A DNA stretch of 64,000 bases from Cordylochernes scorpioides (GCA_030710605.1 CP092863.1:136529456-136593455); one strand, 5' to 3'; counted from the first letter of the stretch, positions 33,276 through 46,600 are shown. Program-made: numbers and translations. The notes: a model not told the origin generated them from the sequence alone.

Positions 33276-33375
33276 NNNNNNNNNNNNNNNNNNNNNNNNN
33301 NNNNNNNNNNNNNNNNNNNNNNNNNNNNNNNNNNNNNNNNNNNNNNNNNNNNNNNNNNNNNNNNNNNNNNNNNNN
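33276..33375. other. Assembly gap, exactly 100 N
   Basis: A run of exactly 100 N, the usual placeholder for a gap of unknown size. Copy A of the duplicated segment stops at its left edge and copy B starts at its right edge. Confidence 0.99.
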
Positions 33376-33459
33376 CTAACCCAATTCCAATACTATATTG
33401 TAGTGGATTATATGCAATTTATAAAAATTCACTTCATTTGTGAAGAGAAAGAGCTTGAA

Positions 33460-34250
33460 TTCCTTTGAAAACTGAATTCTTAACCTACAGTACCAATTGT
33501 CCTAGTGTGGAACTAACACCTACCCACATATTCTCATGTCCACCAATGGCTGCTACCTTGCAGAAAATTGACATGGACCCAGAACTTTACACACCCAAGA
33601 TAGAGGACATTGCGACTGCTGTGATAGAGATGTACGGAGACATCTGAGGCTTTTCATTGGACACAACGACAACAATAGAAAATTGACATGGACCCAGAAC
33701 TTTACACACCAAAGATAGAGAACATTGCGACTGCTGTGATAGAGATGTACGGAGACATCTGAGACTCTTCATTGGACACAACAACAACAACAGAAAATTG
33801 ACATGGACCCAGAACTTTACACACCCAAGATAGAGAACATTGCGACTGCTGTGATAGAGATGTACGGAGACATTTGAGGATCTAAATTGGACACAATAAC
33901 ATCTTAGGAAGACAGAAAAGATAAAGCTACAGGCTTTCTATATATGGTGCTGGCGTCGGATTATGAGAATACCATGGACTGACAGATCAAGTAATAAGAT
34001 TTCCAAATATGACCGAAGAAGGATATATGGCCTACTGTAGACGATTGAGAGGAAGAGAACGACCATGTTTGGACATATTTTACGACCCTCAGAGTGAATA
34101 AAGGTATTGTCAGAGATGGGCATGGAGGGAAGACCGGGAGAAAGAAAGCGGAGAATTGATTTCATAAACAATTTTGAGAAAAGACCCTACTATCCAATCG
34201 GAAGATTGGCTCTGAAAATGAAGCTTCGAAAGGCAAAAGTCCAACAGCCA
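33460..34250 (+). pseudogene. LINE C-terminal fragments (copy B)
   Basis: Counterpart of 24330-25015: TNCPSVELTPTHIFSCPPMA, then three instead of two tail units, then the WCWRR-x-x-RIPWTD type fragment. Not functional. Confidence 0.6.
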
Positions 34251-34397
34251 AGGTGATTATAAAGTAGTTATACGTAGTTATCTTGAGAAAAAACCTTAAT
34301 TCAGTCAAAATTGAAGGAAAAAAACTCTATTCCCCATCTATAAAACTGTTTTTCATCCATAAAATTTCTATCAGTGATAAAAATTGTTATCTGCGTA

Positions 34398-34710
34398 CCT
34401 TTTCGAACAGATTCAGACAATAACTCTGAAAGATATTACAGTGACATTTATTGAAGACACACGAGAAAACCAAGTGTGAACAAAACATAGGTAAGTTGTA
34501 CCTTTTAGAATGTATATCGGGATTCAGACAATAACTCTGAAAGTTATTACAGTGACATTTATTGAAGACACACGAGAAAGCCAAGTGTACACAAAACTTA
34601 AGGAAGTTGTACCTTTTAGTATGTATATCGGGATTCAGACAATAACTCTGAAATATATTACAGTGACCTTTATTCAAGACACTCGAGATAACCAAGTGTG
34701 AACAAAACTA
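34398..34710 (-). repeat. 111-bp MITE units (copy B)
   Basis: Counterpart of 25160-25470, nearly identical. Confidence 0.8.
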
Positions 34711-34895
34711 CACTTGTCATCTTCAAAAAAGACCACTAGCGACATCAAAGACATTCCACATCCTTACGTTTTGTCTATGAATGTATTTTTTCATATTTGT
34801 CACCAAAAAAGGGCGACTTTCTGGACATTAACAACCACATTTTGTCGATAGATTAGTTGAAGAGAGGATAGGATAATATGGCTGTGTGTTGATAG

Positions 34896-35169
34896 GTGAT
34901 GTTCCGCCGGACGCTGGGTGAGGCCACATGCGGCCAGGTTGCCGTGTTCCACTCCCTGTTGGGTCTTCTAGCTGCTTTGGTAGCCTGGCCACCCGTGGTG
35001 GGTCTGGCAGCCAGCGGGGTGGAGACTGTGGGTAGCCCCCCGTGGCCCGAGCTCATAGTAGCTGCAGGGCTACTACTGGCTGCAGCTCTACTGGCCAACC
35101 TCGGCTCCCTGCTCACCTACGATGTCTGTCTCACGTTAGGCCTCGCCGCAGCGGTCTTCATATCCGGCA
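34896..35169 (+). CDS. SLC35F3/4-like: SLC35F3/F4-like transporter, exon 4 (copy B)
   Basis: Same exon as 25658-25931 with the same splice sites (TGTTGATAG before, GTACGT after), and apparently identical in sequence. Most likely the second haplotype and not a second exon of the transcript. Including both copies in one mRNA would duplicate a block of membrane spans. Confidence 0.8.
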
Positions 35170-35557
35170 GTACGTACCTCTATAATACAATCTTTACCTT
35201 CCTACAGTACCATAGATCACACGTTAAGCGAAGAATCATTTAGTATTTCTTAAAGTAAATACATTAGATTGACAATTAAAATAATCTTATTGACATCTTG
35301 TCAATACATGCAAAAGTATACACGCGGCGCGCGTTTGATTTTTGTAAATATTTCTGGTGGGATCAAGTCGATATTATTGTAAGCCCGTTGAAGAGCGATT
35401 AACGCTTGAAAGCTGGCGTTTTTTTTTTTTTTAAAGATACTCATTGTGAGAATATAATTGTAATTTTAATACTTTTTCACAATTTTATCATGAATAGAGA
35501 TTAACATGCAAAGGTACACAGTCTCCACTATTTAAAAATATAATTATACATAACATA

Positions 35558-35718
35558 CTATGTACAATGTACATGGAGCCTCTGCCACCGCTGCAGAGTT
35601 TGGTGGAGAATCACCAGCAGGTCTCCAGCGACACCACGTATTTCGTGATCTACGAAGAAAACGTAGATGGCGTACTTCACCGCTGAGTAGATGGCGTGGT
35701 CCTCGAGATTTATGATCT
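35558..35718 (-). CDS. Possible minus-strand exon, unrecognised (copy B)
   Basis: Counterpart of 26321-26481 with an open frame of equal length: IINLEDHAIYSAVKYAIYVF, then FVDHEIRGVAGDLLVILHQT. Differences from copy A are Ser/Tyr, Val/His and Arg/Leu plus about three silent changes. Function unknown. Confidence 0.3.
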
Positions 35719-36347
35719 CTGATTAGATTGATGGACGCAAAGCCTATCTTTATCTTAAGTTGAACAATCACCTGAAACAGTAAATTATCAAAAGTATAAA
35801 TTCGTGAGAGGCAAAGAGTTTCTTGTACAAAAAAAAAACACATTGCAATAAAATATTCGTCTTAATATATTGTACTTTTGATAATAAAGAACATCTTTAT
35901 TGTTCTTATTCTTTCTTATTTAATCAAAAAGGCATATATTGGATCAAAAAATCATCTATTTTACCAATATTTCAATTGGCTAAACGCCAACCTTTATCAA
36001 GGTATTATAACATATTTCTTATCTTCACTCAATCCTATTAAGGTATCAAGCTTGTATAGCTTGAGATTTTTAATGATGTCTGTGTGCTAGGGATAAGTAG
36101 AGCTCATTAAAGGATGAGCCAATACAGTCAATGACGTGATGTGGAGTTGCAAACTGAGAATTGCACTTAGTACATAGTGTGCGAAAACCTTGCATCCATT
36201 TTTTTTATACTATGGCAGTTTGAAACAGTGAGTGTTGATGGTAGTCAAACATCTCTAGAAAATCTCCCAAGATAGAAAACTGCATGGCGCCTCTTCATTA
36301 ATTTGACTTCCATTGGCATTGTAAATAAAACCAAGTAGACTTACACT

Positions 36348-36545
36348 CATGGACAAAACTTAAGGAAATGGAATGTCTTTTATGTCGCTGGTTGTATGTT
36401 TTTTGAAGGAGACAGAGGCAATTTTGTTCACACTTGGTTATCTCATGTGTCTTCAATAAAGGTCACTGTAATATCTTTCAGAGTTATTGTCTCAATCCCG
36501 ATATATATGCTGAAAGGTACAACTTCCTTAAGTTTTGTCCATGAG
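36348..36545 (+). mobile_element. Mariner-type MITE (copy B)
   Basis: Counterpart of 27105-27310, with TA next to CACTCATGGACAAAAC at the left and GTCCATGAGTTTA at the right. Confidence 0.85.
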
Positions 36546-36632
36546 TTTAGATAGAAAGACAGCCTGGGTAATTGTAGACTTCTGTATCCACTCTCCAAGA
36601 GAACCTGAGTTATCTAAACAATAATAATAGGT

Positions 36633-37176
36633 TAACACAAAGCAATAACGCGCCATCTATACACATAAAATGAAAGGATTTAAAAGCACGAATGTTTCTT
36701 TTATACATAATACCAACTTCTACTGCCCTTACTGCGATGAAAAAATATATTGGGAGGGCTTGGCTCATCAGTGGTGAACTCTCCCAGCGGTTTCGCCAAT
36801 TTAATCCACCAGACCGCTTCTCAGAGCTCTAATACTGTATTGAACGATTCTGCTTATAAACGCAGCACTGAAGGATGGAATCTCAGAAATGGTTTTCAAG
36901 AGAACTATGGACATAAGCTTATAGGACAGTAGAATTACATTCAAATATTTGCACTGAGATTCCATCCTTCAGTGCTGCGTATATAAGCAGAATCGTTCAA
37001 TACAGTATTAGAGCTCTGAGAAGCGGTCTGGTGGATTAAATTGGCGAAACCGCTGGGAGGGTTCACTACTGATGAGCCAAGCCCTCCCAATATATTTTTC
37101 ATCGCAGTAAGAGTAGAAGTTGGTATTATGTATAATATAAACATTCGTGCTTTTAAATCCTTATATTTTATGTGAA
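36633..37176. mobile_element. F6 foldback element, insertion only in copy B
   Basis: Absent from copy A, where AACAATAATAATAGGTGTTC is uninterrupted. In copy B AATAATAATAG occurs on both sides, consistent with an 11-bp target duplication. Long inverted arms meet around 36930-36960. The right arm plus strand reads TTGGC (37041-37045), GAAA, ... CTGATGA (37069-37075), GCCAA (37076-37080). Confidence 0.85.
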
Positions 37177-37184
37177 TAATAATA

Positions 37185-37580
37185 GGTGTTCAGAAAAAGG
37201 ACATTTCCTAACCATGCAACTAAAAGTTGCTGATGGCTTGCGTCATCTATCGGAATAAATACCAACTAATCTTTGATTTTAATTATTCCAGAATTGGCCA
37301 AATACCGTTTTTTGATTAATCAAGAAAAGCTAACCACGTACGCGTTTCGGGCTGTTGGCCCTCGTCAGCGTGGTGCAAGCTGTGGTACGTGGTTAGCTCT
37401 TTCTTGATTAATCAAGAAACGGTATTTGGCCAATTCTGGAATAATTAAAAATCAACAATTAGTTGATAATTATTCCGATAGATGACGCAAGCCATCAGCA
37501 ATTTTATTTGCACGATCAGGAAATGTCCTTTTTCTCAATTTATCCACCTGATCTAAGTACAAATTCACATTTGTACTATT
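37185..37580. repeat. F2 ribozyme foldback repeat (copy B)
   Basis: Counterpart of 27397-27790, with the same arms and central hammerhead. Confidence 0.88.
37333..37374 (-). ncRNA. Hammerhead ribozyme, family F2 (copy B)
   Basis: As 27541-27582 but with stem II loop CAACA instead of CGACA. All core positions, stems and the GUA triplet are intact. Confidence 0.85.
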
Positions 37581-37653
37581 TTTCACAATGATAGGTGTGT
37601 TGTGATGGGTTCAAATGTCAGGATGTGTCCACAGCTGTCTGTTGCTTGTGCAG

Positions 37654-37877
37654 TGGTGGATGGACACGTCTACGGTGTGCGGTTCGAGGGGATGAAACTG
37701 GCTGGAATCGTGCTGATCCTGTTAGGATTCGGATTGGTCCTGTTACCCCAGGATTGGTCGGATTGTTTGGCTGTGGCTACCTTGAGGTGGAGGCGATACC
37801 ACAACCCACCTCAGCCTCCAGAGCCTGTCGCTGGTCGTGTCCGTAGCTTCAGCATTCAACCTCCATCCGTCCACTGA
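37654..37877 (+). CDS. SLC35F3/4-like: SLC35F3/F4-like transporter, last exon (copy B)
   Basis: Same exon as 27861-28084: GCTTGTGCAG acceptor, VDGHVYGVRFEGMKLAG start, LLPQDWSD motif, stop TGA ending at 37877. One silent GCA/GCT change was seen in the tail (PEPVAG). Probably an allele. Confidence 0.8.
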
Positions 37878-40800
37878 CCGATCGCACTCTGAGAATTCAC
37901 CAATCTTCACCATCTACTTGGATTGAAAACTCTTCATGAAAGAACACATCATCTTCCTGGATGGATAATTGACTATACACTCCTACAAGCAGCTATACTC
38001 ATCTGCGCAATTTAAAAAAAAAGGAAGAGCAACGCTTTCACCAACATCAATTGAATCAAGACGCTAGATATCTTAATTGGAAATGAAATGCCAACTAACA
38101 ATGTCTAACTCAAAATTCAAGTCTTAAAATGGAACAAAAATCAAATATGGACTTTCAGAATTACACGGAAATCTTTGTTAAGAAGTACGATTACAAAGAA
38201 ACACGTCAAACGTTCTCTTTGTCTACAGAAGAGAGGATAAATAGAGAGAATGATCTTTCCAAATTCAATTCTATATTTAGATCAAGGTTGTGTAGTATAA
38301 GACTTGTACTCCAAAATGGTCAAAATTGCCGAAATATAAAATCCTTCAATATTTCATTGAATTAATAACGTAAATGTTATAATTATTGGACTTGTAGATG
38401 AAATTAAGGAATACTAATGTTTATCTTTTTTTTTTTTTTTTAACCCCATTTCAATTATTAATTTATAGAAATGATATTTAAAAAAATCGTCTGGTTAACA
38501 GTTCGCCATTTTGACTTTAATCAACTTACTCTTAATTCCTCAACCATCAACTTAGAAGTGTGAATGGCTTTCTTTAATTTGACTTATGCTACTCATAACC
38601 TGATGTGTACTTGATTTTGTTAGTGAAATTGTATATTTTTTTCAAATTTTTATGTATGTGTGTATTTAAAATACAAGAGAATATATGTAGGAAAAATAAT
38701 GCATTGCCAAATACATCTTGGGATCATTTTACCATTCAGTCTTAGAATAATTATAATTCGTAGCTTTCCTTCGAAAATTAACGAAAGCTACAGTCCCTGA
38801 TTGGCAAGAGTGCAAATCCTCTATTGTCATATTTCTTTTTTGGTCAATTTATTTTTGAATCTTAGAATCTGGTATAAAACTGAATTTAAAAAAGGGCTCT
38901 TTGTACCTTTAAAATTGGATCATAATTAGTAACTTTTCGATTATGCTCCAGAAGATTGTTGCTCCTACTATATTCTATTCGTCAGCGTTACCGGGCTGTC
39001 TCAGTGTTGCCAAATATTAATTATTTACAGATGTCCTAGGTGAATTTAGATATACTTTCAATGTGTGTGTTTTATTTTTAATATAGATGTGTAAGTGTAT
39101 ATATAGAGAGAGGCATTTCTCGTTTATATGCCAAAAAATACACGTATGTAGAAACAATATATTATATTATTTTGATAGCATCAAAAGGCGAAAAGAGTGA
39201 ATTTTAAAAACAATTGACTAGATATTAGCATGTTATTTTGAGATTAGATTATGCTAAGAGAAAAATTATTATCATAAATTTTTGACAGAAGCATGTATAT
39301 TTTCAAAAATCGGAATTAGCATTAAAACTTTTTTCTAAAATGTTAAATAGATGCGTGAAAAAAAAATTATTCTTTAGATATATAATTTTAATAATCAAAT
39401 ATTTATCGAAATTATATGAAATTTTAAGGTAAGAGTTTCTCACAAAACGATATAATTTAAATTAATAATGTAATTATATCAGTTAATAACACTAAAAGTT
39501 TCTGAAATCTGATCAAATGTTATAATAAAGGCTCAAGATTTGGAAGTGCTCAAGAATAAAAAGACGTGTATGAACATTCAATGTTTAGATGTTGTTGGTA
39601 AAACCCTTTTTTAAAAACCCTAATTTTTAAATAAAAGAATATTTTGTTTGCATAAAATATATAAAATAATAATAAATGATTCAATGATATAAAATGATTA
39701 CCATTCTATAAGAAAATTAATTTCACACGCAAAATTTCTATATTAAATTTTAACGTAATAAATATTTTGTTTAATTTTAGACCTAATCCCAACATGTCTA
39801 ATTTAAAAATGACAAGAAGTTTAAAATATAATAAATTGTGGAACATAAATAAATGTGCTAAATAAAATTTAATGAATGACCTTACCACAGACCTTGAATA
39901 AAATAGCAGACGCCCTAAACTAATTTAAGGGATAGTTTCTCAAGAAAATTCTCTTCTCATTTGTCTTCATTGCTTCTACACACAGGTGTGCGAGTTTATA
40001 AATAATTTATCTTTAATTTAGTTTCCTCCTTAAATTTATTTTGTTTCGGTAATCTACTAAAATGTTTCAGACACATTTATAAAGTCGTGAAAGTACTTTT
40101 ACAAATTACCAGTAATTCATCATATATATTCGAATAATAAAAATATTTTCATCTTTTAATTTATTCTGATAATAAATTTTATATAAGTAATTATATAAGA
40201 ATTTATTATTTCAATATCAAAGAATTTAAAATGAAATTAACTTTAAAATATATCATCTTGTTAAAATATTTCAATGATAATATAATTGAAAATTTATTTC
40301 TCTTTTTTTTTTAAAGCTGAAATATAATACTAGTTGAAAATGATAATAAAAATTATATATCTTTTTGACATGAGGCATTTGCATACACGTAATATATAAA
40401 TATATATGTTGACATACTCAAAAAATGGAATCTGATGAAACATGTATACTTTAATAACTAAATGAGAAGGAATTAATATCTCATTAAACGCAAACATTTA
40501 CATTTTGTAAATACTTTGTATATAGCAATAAATGGTGTGAATATAATATTTGTATGAAAGAACAATATTTTCTTACTTGAAAATATATTATTTTGTGAAT
40601 GCAAATTTTGGGCATAAAATTAACTCATTTTTATTTTATTTGTGGGTAAGTAATACAATTATATATCTCGTTTTTGTAATATTTTAAATAGTTCATGTTT
40701 AATTAAGTTATATATTTTGTGTGTAAAAACAATTCATTTTAATGCTTAAAACAAACAAAGCTGTGATACTTATGTTAATATATCAAAAATAGAGGATAAA

Positions 40801-41850
40801 TATTTATTTTTTAAATATTAGAATATATAGCACATAAATATATATAGTTGAAGATATATATTTGTCTATATAGCTATTTGTTTAGTCTATCTAGAAATAA
40901 AGCATCATGCATAAAAGGTTTTTAGAATGTTTTTTTGGAAAGCACCTGAATTATTTATTAATTTCGTAGAGATTTTTCAAAGTAGACTTTTATTTCAAGA
41001 AATTTGAAATGTATTTTTATATAAAAAATCATTATATATAATTATACGAAAGAGTCATTAATTTAGAGATGTTTTATAATATAAATTATATGGTGTTTTT
41101 GTCTTCTCTCTTTTTTGAATCTCACTTTTAATATACACAATTTATTTTTATTTTTTTTACATTTGAGATAAAAATGTTTTTGAGACTACAAAAAGGTTAC
41201 ATAATTTTTAACATATATTTCCTTCTTAATTAGTATAAATATAATTGATATCAAACTACAGTTATAACCAAAATATTATTTATTTACAATACATATATAC
41301 TTAAATTTTGAAAAAATGAGTTTTTAAATGTATTTAACATATTAACATTTCATTTTTTATTAAATATAAATATAATTGATAGAGAAATAGTTTTAAGAAA
41401 AATATATTATTTATATGTAAAATATTTTCTAATTAAAACTTGATTAAAAAGTTTGATTCCTTATAATGATGTATGTATATAAAATTATTATATTAAAATT
41501 CACAACTATTTTTTATTAATAATCTTGCGGAAACAAATGTAAATGATTACCACCAAATTTATTATGTAAATATCTCATTTTTTGTGAGAGCTTTTAAATT
41601 AGAATTTTTTCTTAGCACTCGCTCACTGCTAAAATAAACTTAATTTTAGTATAATATGTGTCTCTCCATCTTTTTGTTTGACATCAAAAATATTTCATAA
41701 ACAAAGTATCTTTAAAAATAGGTTATTCTTATGTTAAACATAGCGTAAACAGTATTAATGAATTACTTACGTGAAAATACAAAAATGCATTGTTTTTGTT
41801 TTTCTAATATATTTTGTGTTCTCCGGTATCAATATAATATATTAAAATAT
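37878..41850. other. 3' flank and AT-rich intergenic DNA (copy B)
   Basis: Counterpart of 28085-32070, with small indels and sparse substitutions. No feature supported. Confidence 0.5.
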
Positions 41851-41950
41851 TAAAAATAAAAGAGGCATATCCTGACCAGGAATACATGTGCTTTTCAGAA
41901 GACAGAGCGCCATCTGGTGTAACAGAAATCAACTAAACATTGATTTAGAC

Positions 41951-42955
41951 CAGTGTCGGGCAACTTTTTTCGAGTTGCGGCGCACTAAGCTTAATTTCTT
42001 TTTTTTTCGCGGCGCACCTGTGGTTCTCACTATAAATTTCCTCGTAGGTAATTAAAATACAACAATAAATACTAGTAAAAATTTAAACATATATATCACA
42101 TTTTATTAATTTTCAATATTAAATTAACATAATCAATGCGAGCATTGCGATTGTTTTTGAGAGCATATCAAATCAATACGGGGATCTACTTGTGAAAGAC
42201 AAACGCGCATCTCCTCATCTATCATTTGAAGTCTTTCGCGCTTCTTAGACTTCATTTCTGTGAGTGTTGAAAAACCTTGCTCACACAGGTAGGAACTTCC
42301 AAATGGCAACAATGATTCGATGGCCGCATTACTAAGTTTAGGAAATTTGGAGTTTAAGCACAACCAAAACTCAGATAGCTCCTTTTCAGTGAATAGTCTT
42401 TTGAAAACTAAATCGTTTTTAAAATAATTTTTTTTTTTGTTTTCTTTTTTTTTAAGCTTTGTAGCTTTGAGTCTCTATTAATAAACAGCTGTGACAAAGA
42501 TTGTAAATGACGGTTAAGTTTGGACATATTATTTTAAAAATTAGGTATTTTCCCGCAGTATGTATTCAACTTTATTAAATAAAGTTGTTTTCGCGGATTG
42601 TTTTTTTTTAACTTATGATTTTAAATAGGTACGTACCTATTTGCATTTTTATTTTTTAATAATGGCACGTGCCAGTTATGTACGTCAAGATTATGTACAT
42701 ACGTTATATGAAATATAAAATTATGCAAACTGTTGTAATTATAATACCAAAATAAGTTTTATATAAAATGAAATTTGCTTTTTTTTAAGTTCATTTTTTA
42801 TATGAAAATTTTTGAAAAAAAATATTAAAATTGAATAAAAATTATAAAAAATATTTTTTGAAACATTATTTTTAAATTTAACCAAAAGTTCTAAATACCT
42901 ACAAAAATGTTCGCGGCACACCAGTGTGCCACGGCACACCGGTTGCCCGACACTG
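41951..42955 (-). mobile_element. hAT element, nonautonomous, 8-bp TSD
   Basis: A 1005-bp insertion absent from copy A. Terminal inverted repeats are CAGTGTCGGGCAAC and GTTGCCCGACACTG. The 8-bp target duplication ATTTAGAC lies at 41943-41950 and 42956-42963, as expected for hAT. It carries only the end of a transposase gene, so it would need a transposase from elsewhere. Confidence 0.93.
42133..42363 (-). pseudogene. hAT transposase C-terminal remnant
   Basis: Encodes 76 residues with AIESLLPFGSSYLCEQGFST and SKKRERLQMIDEEMRVCLS, typical of the C-terminal dimerisation region of hAT transposases of the ZBED5/SCAND3-like group (pattern YLCEQGFSTL..IKSK.R). The catalytic DDE part and BED zinc finger are missing. 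Confidence 0.8.
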
Positions 42956-43446
42956 ATTTAGACTGTTCCCTGATATTTGGCCAACCCAATTTCTTGATAA
43001 ATCAAGAAAAGCCATACACGAACGCGTTTCGCGCTGTTGGCGCAAGTCAGCGTGGAGTAGGCTGTAACACTGCGACCAAAAAGATTTTTGGTCCCAGTGG
43101 CTTCTTGAGACACCAAGAAATTCCACCAGATGGCGCTCTACCTTCTGAAAAGCACATGTGCTCCTGGTCAGGATATGCCTCTTCTATTTTTAATATCACA
43201 CCTGACCTTTTAATTTTTTTTCTATTGTTTTTTCACATATTAAAATATAATTTATTTAATATATTATATATGACTTTTTAATAATTTTCCTCTTTCTCCA
43301 AAGATTTCATATTTTTTTATTATATATTTTATCTCTCTGCTTACTTTTTTTCATTGATATTTTTAGGGTGAGAAATTAAAAATATATAGAATATTTTAAT
43401 TAAACATATTAACATCTTTAAAACATATCACCACTAATGGTCCAAG

Positions 43447-43451
43447 CCCTC
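43447..43451. repeat. Copia target-site duplication, left
   Basis: CCCTC, repeated at 47822-47826. The uninterrupted allele at 32647-32660 has one CCCTC at this place. Confidence 0.95.
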
Positions 43452-43659
43452 TGTTGAAAAAATAGGAAGGAGAATGCCGGGAAATTGTCTTTAAAGATAG
43501 AAAGTTTTATTAAGTTATGCTCTAATTTTACATAAAGTTAAAGCAGCTTGCTTTACATACTCCATTACGACAATGATAGAAATAAATTATATACATGGCG
43601 GTCAACTGGTCAAAAACAAATAAAAGAAGAGTAGAATGTTGAAATTGATTATTCCAACA
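43452..43659 (-). repeat. Copia LTR (3' LTR of element)
   Basis: 208 bp, starting TGTTGAAAAA and ending TTCCAACA on the plus strand. It appears identical to the other LTR, which points to very recent insertion. Confidence 0.95.
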
Positions 43660-43668
43660 CCCTCCCTC
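43660..43668 (-). other. Copia polypurine tract
   Basis: GAGGGAGGG on the minus strand, immediately before the 3' LTR, where plus-strand DNA synthesis would be primed. Confidence 0.85.
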
Positions 43669-43673
43669 AATTT

Positions 43674-46600
43674 CTACATTCCCAATCCAGCAACATGTTT
43701 ATCATACAAGACTCTTGGCAGACCTTTAGTAAGGATGTCGGCAACATTTTCCTGGGTTGGTGTGTGAACGACCTCGATAAGACCATCGCTGCAAATGCTT
43801 CTAATATAATGCCATTTGATGTCAATGTGTTTAGTTCTGGCATGATGGACTGGATTTCTTGCCAGCTGTTGAGCGCCCTGGTTATCAGTCTTTAAAACCG
43901 TAGGTTCATTCAATAATTCACCAAATCCCATCTCATCCAACAGCGCTCTAAGATAGACTGCCTCCTTTCCCGCTTCACAAAGTGCTATGTACTCTGATTC
44001 CGTGCTCGAAAGAGCGACAGTCTGCTGCTTCTTCGATTCCCAAGCTATTGGACCTCCTGCTAAGAAGAAAACAAGTCCCGTTTGAGATTTTCTATCCGCG
44101 AGGTTTCCACCCCAATCAGCGTCGACACAACCATAAAGGGTCTCATTAGTTTTCTCGTAAGTTATTTTCAAACATAAAGTGCCCCTTAGATAGCGGAGGA
44201 CACGCTTGGCCGCATTCCAGTGCTGTCTCCTAGGATCATTGCTGAATTGTCCCAAAGCACTAACCGCATAGGCTATATCAGGCCTTGTCGACACTGAAAG
44301 ATATATTAACGATCCAATCAGTGATTGGTATTCTTCCTTTTTTACTGGCTCATTCTCACCCTCTATAGATGAAATCTTTGTTAACTTGGAGTTCGAGTCC
44401 ATGGGTGTAGAAATCGGCTTGGCCTCCTTCATTCTATATTTCGCCAGAAGTTCTTCAATATATTTCTCTTGATCTATGGATATTGAGCCATCCTTTTTCG
44501 TTTGTATTCTTATACCCAAACAATAATTTATCTTTCCAAGATCTTTTATTTTGAATATCTTCTTCATACTTTCTTTAAAGGATATCAACGTGTCTTCTCT
44601 TTCAGCTGCAATTATCAAATCATCAACATAGATTGCGACCAGAAGAACTCCTTCTTCTCTTTTAATGTAGACACAGTTATCAGTTTTCATCTGTTCTAGG
44701 CCCATTTCTTTTAATACTGAATCGAGCTTTGCATGCCAAGTCATTCCAGCCTGTTTCAGACCATATATAGCCTTCTTTAGTTTACATACCCTTCTTGGAT
44801 ATTTCTTTGACTCGAAATTTTCTGGTTGTGTCATGTAAATTTCTTCTTTGACATTACCATTCAAGAAGGCAGACTGAACATCCATTTGATGGACCAGCAA
44901 ATCATATTCAACGGCCAAGGCTAAAACTGTTCTGATCGTACTGTGGCGTACAACTGGTGCAAAGGTTTCCTCATAATCAATACCGTATTTTTGGGAATAA
45001 CCTTTTGCTACAAGTCGAGCCTTATACCGTTCAAGAGAACCATCACTACTATACTTTCTCCTGAATACCCATTTGCTTCCAATTACGTTTTGGCCCTTAG
45101 GGGGATCAACCAGTTCCCAAGTTTTGTTTTCAATCAATGAATCAAACTCCTCCTTCATTGCTTTCCTCCAAAAATAAGAATCTTTTCCAGACAGCGCTTC
45201 CTCTGCGTCTTTTGGATCTGGGGAGTACTTCACTTCTGAAAATTCTTGCGTGGATAAATTTGCCGTAGGATATTCCTTTCTTGGTCGGCCAGGTTTTCCC
45301 GTTCTAATATACCTTGGTCTTCCTCTTCCTCTCTGCGAGATGACTTCCATTGTTTCTGATGGTTCGCCTAAAAACTCCGAATCAGTTCCGGGCAAAGTGT
45401 TTTCATCATCCTGAAGACTTTCCTCCTCCAATGATGTATTTTCCTTTTTCTGTGGTATAGCTTCAATTTGCACCACGTCATTCCTTAAGGTAGAGTTTTC
45501 AGATTCGAGGAAACGTACATCTCGACTTTTTATCATCATGCCTGTTCCAGGCTTCCATAATCTGTACGCCTTTGATTCGGGAGAATAGCCAACCAGTCGG
45601 TATTCTTCACTACGAGGAGCGAATTTTCCTCTTCTTGGACGGTTGTCAACAGCGAAACATTTACATCCAATAATTCTTAAATGAGAAACGGTTGGTTTTC
45701 TTCCTGTAAATATTTCATACGGAGTTCGACTTTCATTTGTTCTTGGGCATCTGTTTCTGATGTATGTAGATGTATGCACAAGTTCAGCCCAAAGTGGATC
45801 TGGGAGGTTCGCTTGAATTATGAAACATCTGGTCATTTCTACCAGAGTTCTGTTCGCTCTTTCAGCAACTCCATTTTGCTGCGGAGAATATTCAACTGAG
45901 AGCTGATGTATAATTCCTTCCTCCAATAAATATTCTTTAAAATCTGAACTCAAATACTCTGCGGCATTGTCACTTCTGATTGCTTTAATTTTCTTGCCAG
46001 TTTGTTTCTCAGCAAATCTTTTAAATACTTTAAATCCTTTGAAAATTTCACTTTTTCGTTTCATAACAAAAGTGAATATCATTCGTGAGAAATCGTCAAT
46101 GAAAGTTGCGAAGTACAATGCACCGCCATATGACTTTGTTCTCATCGGTCCACATATGTCAGAATGAATAAGTTGCAGTGGCTCTGTTGACTTTGTCAGA
46201 GAGACTTCTGGGAATGGTAATCGAGTCTGTTTACCCCTAATACAAGTTTCACAAATTGTTATACTTTTAAATTCACCCTTGGGTAATCCATTAACTAAAT
46301 TTTCTCTCTGCAATTTCCTAAGGTCATCAAAATTAAGATGACCAAACCTATTATGCCAAATTTCACTGCTATTTTTGTCTATACACATTCTGGTAAATTG
46401 CGTTTTTGCATATTTAGTTTGACGCAATATGTAAAGTCCGTTTCTTTTGTAAGCTTCTATGCAAATTTTCCTCAATGGATTCACAATTTCCGCTTTTCCT
46501 CTCATAAATTTTACGAAAAATGATTTTTCTGTGCAGGTGCTGACCGAAATCAAATTTCCCTTCAGTCCTGGGACAAACAACACATTTTTTAATTTTAATA

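Larger units (their letters stand above)
41860..43205. repeat. F1-type repeat split by hAT (copy B)
   Basis: Counterpart of 32075-32410, interrupted at 41951-42963. The inactive hammerhead (CUGACUU core) is at 43015-43056 on the minus strand. Confidence 0.75.

Noticed and set aside
33175..33468. Open frame spanning the N run
   Set aside because: It is an artefact of translating the gap.
38129..38365. 78-residue frame downstream of the last SLC35F exon in copy B
   Set aside because: The equivalent in copy A has a TAG and small indels; it is probably 3' untranslated sequence.
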